A program made the translations under genes and the position numbers. Below, one piece after another: positions 1 to 8,079 of a stretch of 47,675 bases of DNA. The DNA is taken from positions 1-47,675 of the forward strand of contig JALEMS010000022.1 in assembly GCA_022768185.1 (NCBI GenBank), written 5' to 3'. The notes beneath the pieces are model-generated. The model saw only the letters and a list, made by a program, of their open reading frames with translations. It made no database searches and was not told the DNA's origin. Source of the DNA: Clostridiales bacterium. GTDB taxonomy: Bacteria > Bacillota > Clostridia > Oscillospirales > Oscillospiraceae. Positions within the stretch are counted from its first letter, which is position 1; each line of letters opens with the position of its first letter.

Positions 1-17
1 TTCACGGCGTGAAGCTT

Positions 18-46
18 ATCTTAGCACAACCCAGGCTCCCTGTCAA
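18..46 (-). promoter_or_regulatory. Strong sigma-A promoter reading out of the left edge (second of a tandem pair)
   Basis: On the minus strand a TTGACA -35 box (41-46) is followed after 17 bp by TAAGAT (18-23). An A-run lies just upstream of the -35 box. It drives a gene beyond the left edge. The architecture matches the copy at 94-122. Confidence 0.6.
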
Positions 47-93
47 GCACTTTTTTGCTCCCCGGCGCCCGGCCTCTTGCCGAAAGCTTTGCT

Positions 94-122
94 AATATAT
101 CACCCTTCCGCCACTTTGTCAA
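94..122 (-). promoter_or_regulatory. Strong sigma-A promoter (first of a tandem pair), overlapping the end of the MFS gene
   Basis: On the minus strand TTGACA (117-122), a 17-bp spacer and TATATT (94-99). A-runs at 123-138 lie upstream like an UP element. The -35 box is inside the last codons of the exporter gene. Tandem A-run plus GCTTGACA promoters are typical of rRNA operons in Clostridia, so an rrn operon just left of the window is an inference. Confidence 0.6.
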
Positions 123-1533
123 GCGCTTTTTTACTTTTTTCGGGACGAATCATCACCAGCGAGCACACGAGCATAACCAGGGCAATGGCGGACATGATGA
201 CAAACGCGACATTCACTCCGCGCATAGACGCTGCCGCGGCATTCCCCTGCGTATGCTCCGCCACCGCGCTCATCACGCCCACCAGCACCGCTGCGCCGAT
301 GGCGCCGGCCACGGTGCGCAGCGAATTGTTGATGGCCGTGCCGTGTGCGGCCGCCCCGCGCTCCGGGATCGCGCTGATGCCCCAGGTGACGATGGGCATC
401 ATGATGCAGCCGATCGCGCCGTTGCGCACGGTATTGAGCACGGCAGCCACCCACAGCGGTGTGTCGACCGTGACGAAGACCATGCCGAGGCTGCCGAGCA
501 GCGTCCCGAGGCTTCCGGCAATGAGCAGTGCACGCACGCCCGTCTTGTCGTACAGCTTTCCGGTAAACGGACTGATCAGCGCCATCAGCAGCGAGCCGGG
601 CAGCAGCACGGCGGCGGACACCGTGGCGCTGGCTCCGACGATCGACTGGACATAGATCGGCAGCATGACGGCACAGGCCATGGTGATAAAATACAGCAGC
701 ATGCTGCCGACAACGCAAATGGCAAACGCCCGGCAGCGCAGCACGCGCAGGTTCAGCAGCGGGTTTTCCGTGCGCAGTTGCCGTACGGTGAAAAACACGC
801 TGGCAATAACACCCAGCGCCAGAGGCAGCCACACCTGCATATGGCGCAGGCCCAGCGTGCTGAGGTTGCCGAGGCCCAGCGTCACGCCGCCGAAGGCCAC
901 GGCGCACAGCAGAAACGACAGGACGTCCAGCCGGCCCGGCTGCGTCTCCAGCACATTGTCAAAAACAAACACGGCATAAATCAGTGATATGACCATGATG
1001 GCAATGGGAATATAAAACACCATGCGCCAGCTGAGCAGGTCCACGATAACGCCGGCAAGCATCGGCGCGACAACCGGGATAACGCCAAAGGACAGGCCAA
1101 ACCAGCCCATCACCGTACCCTGCCGCTCTTTGGGATAGATCGTCAGCAGGATGATCTGGCCCATCGCAAACAGATTGCCGTCGGCGCAGGCCTGGATGAC
1201 GCGGCCGACCATCATCACGCCGAAGCTGCGCGCAGTGGCGCAGATGCCAAGGCCGATGATGAACACGGCAATGCTGACCAGATACAGCGGGCGCGTCGGG
1301 ATACGCGTGGTGAGAAAGGCCGTGATCGGGATCATGATGGCCATCACGAGCGAAAAGCCGCTGGTGAGCCATTGTCCCTTCGCTGCAGTGAGCGAAAGGC
1401 TGTCCATGATGGCCGGCAGCGCGGTGGTCAGCGCGGTGGACATGAAGGCTGCGGCCGAAACGGTGATGATGATATTGATAAAAATCAGCGTGCGCTTGCG
1501 GTCTGTCATGGCGGCGGACGGCGTCATAATCAT
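100..1533 (-). CDS. DHA2-family (EmrB/QacA-like) MFS multidrug exporter
   Basis: The product is about 477 residues, a polytopic inner-membrane protein with roughly 14 hydrophobic segments, the usual size for proton-driven DHA2 exporters. An Arg-rich cytoplasmic loop (GRVIQACADGNLFAMGQI) and the segment with P-V-V-A-P followed by S-W-R-M-V-F-Y-I resemble MFS motifs B and C. I chose the ATG at 1533, preceded by a purine-rich stretch; ATGs at 1527 and 1506 are alternatives. It has its own promoter at 1578-1606 and no partner gene such as an EmrA-like adaptor, as expected for a one-membrane host. The substrate cannot be read from the sequence. The 3' end overlaps a promoter pointing away from it. 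Confidence 0.85.
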   Translation of the reverse strand: MIMTPSAAMTDRKRTLIFINIIITVSAAAFMSTALTTALPAIMDSLSLTAAKGQWLTSGFSLVMAIMIPITAFLTTRIPTRPLYLVSIAVFIIGLGICATARSFGVMMVGRVIQACADGNLFAMGQIILLTIYPKERQGTVMGWFGLSFGVIPVVAPMLAGVIVDLLSWRMVFYIPIAIMVISLIYAVFVFDNVLETQPGRLDVLSFLLCAVAFGGVTLGLGNLSTLGLRHMQVWLPLALGVIASVFFTVRQLRTENPLLNLRVLRCRAFAICVVGSMLLYFITMACAVMLPIYVQSIVGASATVSAAVLLPGSLLMALISPFTGKLYDKTGVRALLIAGSLGTLLGSLGMVFVTVDTPLWVAAVLNTVRNGAIGCIMMPIVTWGISAIPERGAAAHGTAINNSLRTVAGAIGAAVLVGVMSAVAEHTQGNAAAASMRGVNVAFVIMSAIALVMLVCSLVMIRPEKSKKALDKVAEG

Positions 1534-1577
1534 ACTTCTCTCTTCCCCGGAGCGCTTCGGCACACCCCGCTCTGGAA

Positions 1578-1606
1578 AGTATAGCACGCCGTCCGCCGGC
1601 GGACAA
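1578..1606 (-). promoter_or_regulatory. Promoter of the MFS exporter
   Basis: Minus strand TTGTCC (1601-1606), 17-bp spacer, TATACT (1578-1583), about 45 bp upstream of the chosen start. Confidence 0.5.
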
Positions 1607-1695
1607 GGCAGCCGGCATCAACTTTCGGCGTATCCCGCCCGCCATCGACAGCCTGTATTTGGGACAGGCTGCTGCGCCGGGCGCCTGATCGCGCG

Positions 1696-2157
1696 TCAGG
1701 AAGCTCCGCCCAGCATCGTGTAGCCCAGCGGCTCATGGTTCTCATCGAGCAGCAGAATACACCGCCATCGGTCGGATCTGACCTGCTTCAGCTCGCGCTC
1801 AAAGCGGTCGATCCCTCTGCACAGGCGCTCAAAACACGGTGAGCGCAGCTGGCTCCACAGGTGGTACATCTGCGTGCTGTCTCCATGAGGATCGGCGCTT
1901 TCGCCGGTGTTGTAGCCGCGCAGGTAATAGGCCGCTCCGCTGTCGGATACCGCCTCCGGCGCAATATACTGCTCCGGGAACCAGTCTGTGTCGGCACGGA
2001 AGGCAGCCGACTGCGCATCGCGCAGCGCCGTAAGATCATAGTCGCATACGTATTCTCCTCTCTTTTGGCAGCTTTGGCCGGAGCAGGAGCGGCCGCCTGC
2101 TGTATATGCTGTATATTTTATCGAACATGCGCCTCCGACACAATATACCGGCTGCAT
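1696..2157 (-). CDS. Uncharacterised ORF, start unclear, possibly frameshifted
   Basis: I do not recognise this product. The last 115 residues look like real soluble protein, with acidic and aromatic residues (for example DTDWFPEQYIAPEA and YYLRGYNTGESADPHG). The part before that is Cys- and Gly-rich and not protein-like. The only good ribosome-binding site (AGAGGAG, near 2055) serves an ATG at 2045-2047 that is out of frame with the good part and meets a stop after three codons (2036-2038). A one-base indel there would join a proper start to the good frame. The coordinates use the nearest upstream in-frame ATG, which lacks a clear ribosome-binding site. It may be a decayed gene. Confidence 0.35.
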   Translation of the reverse strand: MQPVYCVGGACSIKYTAYTAGGRSCSGQSCQKRGEYVCDYDLTALRDAQSAAFRADTDWFPEQYIAPEAVSDSGAAYYLRGYNTGESADPHGDSTQMYHLWSQLRSPCFERLCRGIDRFERELKQVRSDRWRCILLLDENHEPLGYTMLGGAS

Positions 2158-2344
2158 AGCATCGGCCGGAATAATGAATAATGGAATTCCTGTCGTGGTC
2201 AGCATTAGAACTGTCGGGCGAAAGCAGGATTCGTACAGAGGGATTACGCCTCCGTCCCGCTTCCGGCGATGCGATGGAGGAGATCCGGGAAGGCCGGCTC
2301 TGCCAAACAGCGATGCATTTAAAAACCGCAAAACGCCCTTTCCC

Positions 2345-2373
2345 TTGACTTTGCAGCCTGTACGGCCTACTAT
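2345..2373 (+). promoter_or_regulatory. Promoter of the SLH nuclease
   Basis: TTGACT (2345-2350), 17-bp spacer, TACTAT (2368-2373); an overlapping TATAAC lies at 2371-2376. The ATG is about 37 bp downstream, after GGAGG at 2396-2400. Confidence 0.5.
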
Positions 2374-2409
2374 AACTCCGGCAAAATTTTACAACGGAGG
2401 AAGGCGCAC

Positions 2410-3906
2410 ATGAAAAGAACAACAAAGTGGCTTATCTGCATCGCCCTGGCGCTTACCGCGGCGCTGAGTCTTATCGCTGTACCCGCCAGTGCGGCCGCGA
2501 AGACGCCATTCACCGATGTGGAAGCGGGAATCTACTACGAAGACGCCGTGCGGTGGGCGATGGACAACGGCGTTACGACAGGCACCACCGCTACGACCTT
2601 CTCCCCGTCGGCTGCCTGCACCCGCGGTCAGGTCGTGACGTTCCTGTGGCGGGCGCAAGGGCAGCCGGCGCCGACAAATTCCACGAACCGCTTCCGCGAT
2701 GTGTCCACTGATTCCTATTGTCATGACGCCGTCCTGTGGGCGGTTGAGCTGGGCATCACAAAGGGCACCTCGGACACCGCATTCAGCCCGCAGGCTACTT
2801 GCACCAGGGCGCAGGCGCTGACATTTTTGTGGCGTGCCGAAGGTGAGCCCGCAGCAAACGGCACCAGTTTTCTGGCGGCGTCTTACGACGGCAGCGATTA
2901 TCAGAACGCCGTTGCCTGGGCGGATACCTGCGGTATGCTGTCCGGCATGGACGAAGCGTTCGATGCCACGGCAAACTGCCCGCGCAGCGACATCGTAACG
3001 TATCTCTACCGCTTCTCTGCGGCCGACGGCACACCGCAGCCTGCAGTAACGCGGCTCGATACGGCTGTACCGTCCGGCTTCCGCTATTCTGACGTCCCGG
3101 CGTATTCCGGCCGCCCCTTTGTCCAGATGAACGGCAACACGCCATATTTCTCTGTCCGCTATCTGACAACGACATCCTACGAAGCGTACAGCAGTTTCGA
3201 CAGCCTCGGACGCTGCGGCACTGCTGTGGCCTGCGTTGGTCCGGATCTTATGCCAACGGAGCCTCGCGGTGAGATCGGTATGGTAAAGCCCAGTGGCTGG
3301 CATACCGTCAAATACGACTGCGTGGACGGAAAATACCTGTATAACCGGTGTCACCTGCTCGGGTATCAGCTGACCGGAGAAAACGCCAATACGCAGAACC
3401 TCATCACAGGCACCCGCTATTTGAATGTAGAGGGCATGCTCCCATTTGAGGACTTGATTGCCGAATATGTGGAAGATACCGGGAACCATGTGCTTTACCG
3501 CGTCACGCCCGTTTTTGCCGGAAACAACCTGCTGGCTTCCGGCGTATTGATGGAGGGTATGTCCTGCGAAGATCAGGGCGCATCTGTGAAGTTCTGTGTA
3601 TTCTGCTACAATGTCCAACCCGGCGTGACCATTGACTACGCCACGGGTGACAGCTACGAAGATGGAACATTCTGCGGAGAAGACCCGTCCGAGGGAACGA
3701 CTGCCGGAGACGGTTCCGATGGCACGGTCCCTGATCGGGACGTGACAGGAACGCATTACGTACTGAATACCAACACCCACAAATTCCACGATCCATCCTG
3801 CTCTGCCGTTGAAAAGATCAGCGCAAAGAACCGCCGGGAATACACCGGCACCAGGGAAGCCCTGATTGCGGCAGGCTACGATCCATGTAAAATCTGCAAT
3901 CCCTGA
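2410..3906 (+). CDS. Secreted SLH-domain protein with DNA/RNA non-specific endonuclease domain
   Basis: 498 residues. A signal peptide (about 1-30; KR-rich start, hydrophobic core, A-S-A-A-A end) leads to three SLH repeats (about 33-215) that should bind secondary cell-wall polymer. A beta-beta-alpha-metal nuclease domain of the EndA/Endonuclease_NS_2 kind follows (about 225-400). Its active-site region reads Y-N-R-C-H-L-L-G (His315) with the downstream E-N-A-N-T-Q-N-L. The usual DRGH/NRGH motif has Cys instead of Gly here. After an acidic, Gly/Thr-rich linker, the last 45 residues (H-D-P-S-C ... D-P-C-K-I-C-N-P) form the small Cys-containing module often found at the end of such nucleases. 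The likely role is extracellular nucleic-acid degradation at the cell surface. Start: ATG after GGAGG. A terminator follows. Confidence 0.85.
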   Translation: MKRTTKWLICIALALTAALSLIAVPASAAAKTPFTDVEAGIYYEDAVRWAMDNGVTTGTTATTFSPSAACTRGQVVTFLWRAQGQPAPTNSTNRFRDVSTDSYCHDAVLWAVELGITKGTSDTAFSPQATCTRAQALTFLWRAEGEPAANGTSFLAASYDGSDYQNAVAWADTCGMLSGMDEAFDATANCPRSDIVTYLYRFSAADGTPQPAVTRLDTAVPSGFRYSDVPAYSGRPFVQMNGNTPYFSVRYLTTTSYEAYSSFDSLGRCGTAVACVGPDLMPTEPRGEIGMVKPSGWHTVKYDCVDGKYLYNRCHLLGYQLTGENANTQNLITGTRYLNVEGMLPFEDLIAEYVEDTGNHVLYRVTPVFAGNNLLASGVLMEGMSCEDQGASVKFCVFCYNVQPGVTIDYATGDSYEDGTFCGEDPSEGTTAGDGSDGTVPDRDVTGTHYVLNTNTHKFHDPSCSAVEKISAKNRREYTGTREALIAAGYDPCKICNP

Positions 3907-3914
3907 ATACAGAA

Positions 3915-3957
3915 GAAGGCGCCTCGTACCTGGACAAGCCAGTACGTGGGCGCCTTC
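3915..3957 (+). terminator. Rho-independent terminator after the SLH nuclease
   Basis: GAAGGCGCC (3915-3923) pairs with GGCGCCTTC (3949-3957), with further GTAC/GTAC pairing inside, nine bases after the stop codon. The T-run is weak. Confidence 0.6.
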
Positions 3958-4224
3958 CTTGATTGCTTTCCTCTTTCCGGAAGTCCGTGAGCCGGCAGAA
4001 CAAGCTTCGTGCACAGCCCGGGGACGGATCGTCCCTTCTTCCGTGCGGTCTCACGCGAAACAGCATCCGGCTCCGCCGCGGCTTTCCACTTCAGCCCGAT
4101 CCATTCGCCGCGACGTGCTCCGACGGAGCGCCCCGTCGCAACGGTGACGGTCCGGAGCAGCTGCGCACGGTTTTGTGCGCGATTCCGCTCCGGACCGGAA
4201 AACAGTTCCCGGGAAAAGCCAAAG
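3958..4224. other. Gene-free, GC-rich intergenic region with several hairpins
   Basis: No convincing gene on either strand. Perfect small hairpins occur: GGGACG/CGTCCC (4021-4035) and a two-tier stem of GGTCCGGAGC (4149-4158) with GCTCCGGACC (4187-4196), enclosing GCGCAC/GTGCGC (4163-4168 and 4175-4180). Function unknown; a structured RNA or decayed sequence are both possible. Confidence 0.4.
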
Positions 4225-4260
4225 AAAAAACCCTCAAACCGTGCGGTTCAAGGGTTTTAT
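4225..4260 (-). terminator. Terminator of the tRNA-Arg gene
   Basis: An imperfect stem, AACCCT..AACC against GGTT..AGGGTT (about 4229-4256), directly downstream of the tRNA and followed on the minus strand by a T-run (plus-strand A-run 4225-4230). Confidence 0.65.
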
Positions 4261-4262
4261 CC

Positions 4263-4339
4263 TGGTACGCCCGACTGGATTCGAACCAGCGACCTTCAGA
4301 GTCGGAGTCTGACACTCTATCCAACTGAGCTACGGGCGC
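4263..4339 (-). tRNA. tRNA-Arg (anticodon CCG)
   Basis: A full cloverleaf of 77 nt with encoded CCA. The acceptor stem is GCGCCCG with CGGGCGT (terminal G-U pair). The D arm contains AGTTGGATA. The anticodon stem TCAGA/TCTGA encloses the loop CTCCGAC, anticodon CCG, reading CGG codons. The T arm contains TTCGAAT. It has a near-consensus promoter and its own terminator. Confidence 0.97.
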
Positions 4340-4355
4340 ATTTTGAACAAGGGAT

Positions 4356-4384
4356 ATTATAGCAAATCCCCGTTGGCTTGTAAA
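4356..4384 (-). promoter_or_regulatory. Promoter of the tRNA-Arg gene
   Basis: Minus strand TTTACA (4379-4384), 17-bp spacer, consensus TATAAT (4356-4361). The tRNA 5' end is 17 bp downstream of the -10 box. Confidence 0.8.
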
Positions 4385-4403
4385 GGGCGAAAATGCGAAA
4401 AAC

Positions 4404-4432
4404 TTGCCGCTCCCGCCGCAATGTGTTATACT
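4404..4432 (+). promoter_or_regulatory. Promoter of recG
   Basis: TTGCCG (4404-4409), 17-bp spacer, TATACT (4427-4432), about 30 bp upstream of the GTG start. It is back to back with the tRNA promoter. Confidence 0.7.
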
Positions 4433-4464
4433 TTTTGTATTTCTTCCGGAAAGGGGGGCTCGCT

Positions 4465-6531
4465 GTGGCAATGCGGCAGTGCTTCACGCTGCGCGCGCCG
4501 GTCACGGTGCTGCAGGGCGTCGGCGAAAAGAAGGCGCAGGCCTTTGCGCGGCTCGGCATTGAAACGCTGGGCGATCTGCTGTGCCATTTCCCGCGCGATT
4601 ATGAAGACCGCTCACACGTGCTGCCCATCGCCGCCGTTCCGGCTGGCGAGGCCGCGTGCATCCGCGCGATGGCCGCGGGCGAGGCGCGGCTGACGCGCGT
4701 GCGCCGCGGCATGGAGCTGGTGCGCCTGCGCGCCGTGGACGACACGGGCGCGGTGGAGATCACCTTTTTTAATCAGAGCTACCGCAAGGATCAGTTCCGC
4801 ACCGGAGAGACCTATTTATTTTACGGCCGCATCGAGCACAACGGCGCGCGCCGCACGATGACAAACCCGGAGTTTGAGCCGGCGGACGCCGCCGGACAGG
4901 TCACGGGGCGGCTCGTCCCGGTCTACCCGCTGACCGCCGGGCTATCAGGCCGCATGCTCAGCGCCGCGGTGCGTCAGACGCTTGACGGCTGCGCCGAGGT
5001 GCCGGACGCACTGCCCGAGCCGGTGCGCGCGGCCTGCGGCCTGTGCCCGGCGCGGGAGGCCTTTGAGCAGATTCACTTTCCGACAGACCTTGCCGCCGTA
5101 TCCCGCGCGCGGGAGCGGCTGATTTTCGAGGAGCTGTTCGTGCTGGCCGCTGCGCTGGAGCAGCTGCGCGGGCAGCGTGCGGCGCAGCCCGGCGTCCGCT
5201 ATACGCAGACCGATCTGTCGGCGTTTTTTGCCGCGCTCCCCTTCGCTCCGACGGGGGCGCAGCGGCGGGCCATCGCGCAGGCGGCGGACGACCTGTGCTC
5301 CGGCCGGGCAATGAACCGGCTGGTACAGGGCGACGTCGGCAGCGGCAAAACGCTCGTGGCCGCCGCGCTGGCCTATCTGACGCAGCAAAACGGCCTGCAG
5401 GCCGCCTTCATGGCCCCGACGGAGATTCTTGCCGCGCAGCATTTTGAAACGCTCTCAGCCCTGCTCGCGCCGCTGGGCGTACGTGTCGGACGGCTGACCG
5501 GCTCGATGACGGCGGCGGAAAAGCGCCGCGCGCGCCAGGCTCTCGCCGCCGGCGAGACCGACCTGGTCGTCGGCACGCATGCGCTCATCAGCGGGGATGT
5601 GACCTTCGCCCGCCTTGCGCTGGTCATCGCCGACGAGCAGCACCGCTTCGGCGTCGGGCAGCGCGCCGCGCTGGCGGCCAAGGGGCGGCAGCCTCACGTG
5701 CTCATCATGTCGGCCACGCCCATCCCGCGCACGCTGGCGCTGATGATCTACGCCGATCTCGACGTCTCGATCATCGACGAGCTGCCGCCCGGCCGTCAGA
5801 AGGTGGATACCTTCGCCGTCGACAGCAGCTACCGTCCGCGGCTGGAGGCCTTCATCCGGAAGCTGGTCGGCGAAGGGCGGCAGGTATTCGTCGTGTGCCC
5901 GGCCATCGAGGAAAACGAGACGCTGGCGACGCCCCTGCGCTCCGCCGTGGAGCACGCGAGGGCGCTTTCCGAGACCTTCCCGGAGCTGCGCGTCGGCTGT
6001 GTTCACGGAAAAATGAAGCCGAAGGAAAAGGACGCGGCCATGGCCGCCTTCGTCTCCGGCGAGACGGACATCCTCGTCTCCACCACGGTGGTGGAGGTGG
6101 GCGTCGACGTGCCGAACGCGGCGCTGATGATCGTGGAAAACGCCGAGCGCTTCGGCCTGTCGCAGCTGCACCAGCTGCGCGGGCGCGTCGGCCGCGGCAG
6201 CCATAAGAGCTACTGTGTGCTCTGCTCTGACGCAAAGGGCGAAACGGCGCGGGCTCGGCTGCGCGCGCTGTGCAAAACCTCGGACGGCTTCCGCATCAGC
6301 GAGGAGGATCTGCGCCTGCGCGGCCCCGGAGACTTTTTCGGCGCACGGCAGCACGGCCTGCCCGCCATGCACATCGCCGGTCTCTGCACCGACACGCGCG
6401 TACTGCAGCAGGCACAGCAGGCAGCCCGCGCGGTGCTCGCGCGCGACGCAGCGCTGCAGGCTCCCGAAAACGCCGGCCTGCGCCGGCGCATCGAGGCGCT
6501 GTTTGCCGCACGCGCGCAGACCTTCAGCTGA
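4465..6531 (+). CDS. recG: ATP-dependent DNA helicase RecG
   Basis: 688 residues, the normal RecG length. It is a double-stranded DNA translocase that regresses stalled replication forks and branch-migrates recombination intermediates. The N-terminal wedge/OB domain (L-Q-G-V-G-E-K-K-A near the start) is followed by helicase domain 1 with Walker A GDVGSGKT (about 289-296) and DEQH box (about 390-393), the motif SATPIPRT, then helicase domain 2 with VVEVGVDVPNA and the RGRVGRG arginine-finger motif. The start is GTG at 4465, six bases after a G-rich ribosome-binding site; an ATG two codons later is possible. It has its own promoter and a long terminator, so it is probably monocistronic. Confidence 0.97.
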   Translation: MAMRQCFTLRAPVTVLQGVGEKKAQAFARLGIETLGDLLCHFPRDYEDRSHVLPIAAVPAGEAACIRAMAAGEARLTRVRRGMELVRLRAVDDTGAVEITFFNQSYRKDQFRTGETYLFYGRIEHNGARRTMTNPEFEPADAAGQVTGRLVPVYPLTAGLSGRMLSAAVRQTLDGCAEVPDALPEPVRAACGLCPAREAFEQIHFPTDLAAVSRARERLIFEELFVLAAALEQLRGQRAAQPGVRYTQTDLSAFFAALPFAPTGAQRRAIAQAADDLCSGRAMNRLVQGDVGSGKTLVAAALAYLTQQNGLQAAFMAPTEILAAQHFETLSALLAPLGVRVGRLTGSMTAAEKRRARQALAAGETDLVVGTHALISGDVTFARLALVIADEQHRFGVGQRAALAAKGRQPHVLIMSATPIPRTLALMIYADLDVSIIDELPPGRQKVDTFAVDSSYRPRLEAFIRKLVGEGRQVFVVCPAIEENETLATPLRSAVEHARALSETFPELRVGCVHGKMKPKEKDAAMAAFVSGETDILVSTTVVEVGVDVPNAALMIVENAERFGLSQLHQLRGRVGRGSHKSYCVLCSDAKGETARARLRALCKTSDGFRISEEDLRLRGPGDFFGARQHGLPAMHIAGLCTDTRVLQQAQQAARAVLARDAALQAPENAGLRRRIEALFAARAQTFS

Positions 6532-6549
6532 GATATTCCGTCCTTCCCC

Positions 6550-6614
6550 CCGCATATACTGGCAGCAGACGCGCCCGGACGACCGGGCGCGGCCGCCGGC
6601 CTATGCGGTTTTTT
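6550..6614 (+). terminator. Long-stem terminator after recG
   Basis: CCGCATA (6550-6556) pairs with TATGCGG (6602-6608), followed by six T. Between them lies a perfect inner hairpin GCGCCCGG-acga-CCGGGCGC (6571-6590). Confidence 0.7.
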
Positions 6615-6650
6615 CGTCCCGTCCGGCGGCATGGAACAAGGAGGGGCGCA

Positions 6651-8003
6651 ATGGGGAGCAGACGGCGGCTGGCCGTGAACACCGCGCTGCTGACAGCGGC
6701 AGCGCTGCTGATGCGGTGTATCGGGCTGGCCTTTCAGGGGTGGCTGTCGGCGCGCATCGGCGCGGCGGGCGTGGGACTGTATCAGCTGGTGCTGTCGGTG
6801 GACTTTCTGTGCGCAACGTTCGCCATCAGCGGCATCCGCTTTGCTGCAACGCGGCTGGTATCGGAGGAACTGGGCTGCAGCCGGCAGGGCGCGGTGACGG
6901 GTGCGACGGCGCGCTGTCTGTGCTACAGCCTGCTGTTCGGGCTGGCGGCATGCTGCATACTGCACCTGTGCGCCGGGCCGATCGGCTTTCTGTGGATCGG
7001 AGACGCGCGCACGGTGCGTCCGCTGCGCATTCTGGCCGTGTCGCTGCCGTTTCTGTCGCTTTCTTCGGTGATGAACGGGTACTTCACGGCCGTGGGGCGC
7101 GTGTGGAAGTCCGCGTCTGTGCAGGTGACGGAGCAGCTCGTGCGCATCGGGCTGACGGTGCTGCTGCTGCAGCGGGCCGGGACCGGCAATCTTGAGCGCG
7201 CCTGCGCGGCGCTGGCAGCCGGCAGCGCTGGGGCGGAGATCTGCTCGTTTCTGCTGCTGGGCACCGTGTTTTTGCTCGACCGGCGGCGGCACGCGGCCCG
7301 GCGGGAGCGCGCGCCGCGCCTGACGGGTCGGATGCTGGCCATCGCGCTGCCGCTGGCGGTGTCGGCCTACGCACGCTCGGCTCTCTCGACGCTTGAGCAT
7401 CTGCTGGTGCCGCGCGGGCTGCGCGCCTGCGGCTGGTCGGCCGACCGGGCGCTGGCCGGCTACGGCGTGATTCAGGGCATGGCGCTGCCGGTTCTCGTGT
7501 TTCCGGCATGCGTGCTGACGGCGCTGGCCGAGCTGATCATCCCGGACCTCACAGCCGCGCAGGTGGCCGGACGCGGCGGCGAGATCCGGCGCACCGTGCG
7601 GCGGCTGCTGGTGCGGTGCTTTCTGTTTTCCTGCGCCGCTGCGGCCGTGCTGTTCGCCGGCGGGGATTTTCTGGGCCGGACGGTGTTTCACAGCGGCGAG
7701 GCCGGCCTTTACATCCGGCTGCTTGCGCCGCTGGTTCCGGTCATGTATACGGACGTGGTGGTCGACGGCTGTCTGAAGGGCCTCGGCCAACAGCTGTGGA
7801 GCATGGGCATCAACATTTTTGATGCCGCCGTCGGCGTGCTGCTGGTGTGGCAGCTGCTGCCGCTGGGCGGGCTGCAGGCGTACCTCGGCATTTTGTACTT
7901 CGGAGAGCTGCTCAATTTTGTGCTGAGCCTTTGGCGCCTGCGCTGCGCCGTGCGCGGCGTGTCCGATCAGGCCGCAGTATTTGACAGACGTGCTGCCGGA
8001 TGA
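6651..8003 (+). CDS. SpoVB/MATE-like polysaccharide (lipid-linked) flippase, MOP superfamily
   Basis: 450 residues with about 12-14 hydrophobic segments, the size of MOP-superfamily flippases (SpoVB, MurJ, Wzx). The N-terminal hydrophobic pair around R-C-I-G-L-A-F-Q-G-W-L-S-A-R-I-G-A-A-G-V-G-L-Y-Q is typical of the SpoVB branch. In Bacillus SpoVB acts in spore-cortex assembly. Whether this copy serves sporulation or general envelope synthesis cannot be told here. The ATG at 6651 sits eight bases after AAGGAGGGG. A consensus promoter for the next gene is embedded in its last codons. Confidence 0.8.
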   Translation: MGSRRRLAVNTALLTAAALLMRCIGLAFQGWLSARIGAAGVGLYQLVLSVDFLCATFAISGIRFAATRLVSEELGCSRQGAVTGATARCLCYSLLFGLAACCILHLCAGPIGFLWIGDARTVRPLRILAVSLPFLSLSSVMNGYFTAVGRVWKSASVQVTEQLVRIGLTVLLLQRAGTGNLERACAALAAGSAGAEICSFLLLGTVFLLDRRRHAARRERAPRLTGRMLAIALPLAVSAYARSALSTLEHLLVPRGLRACGWSADRALAGYGVIQGMALPVLVFPACVLTALAELIIPDLTAAQVAGRGGEIRRTVRRLLVRCFLFSCAAAAVLFAGGDFLGRTVFHSGEAGLYIRLLAPLVPVMYTDVVVDGCLKGLGQQLWSMGINIFDAAVGVLLVWQLLPLGGLQAYLGILYFGELLNFVLSLWRLRCAVRGVSDQAAVFDRRAAG

Positions 8004-8009
8004 TATAAT
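7981..8009 (+). promoter_or_regulatory. Consensus sigma-A promoter of the alcohol dehydrogenase gene
   Basis: A perfect TTGACA (7981-7986), 17-bp spacer, TATAAT (8004-8009). It overlaps the 3' end of the flippase gene, so that stop codon lies at the end of the spacer. Confidence 0.85.
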
Positions 8010-8079
8010 TTATAGTTAAACAATGTCGGATGCGCAAGCCGCTCCGGCGCGATACAAACGACAAACGGAGGCGCGGGAT

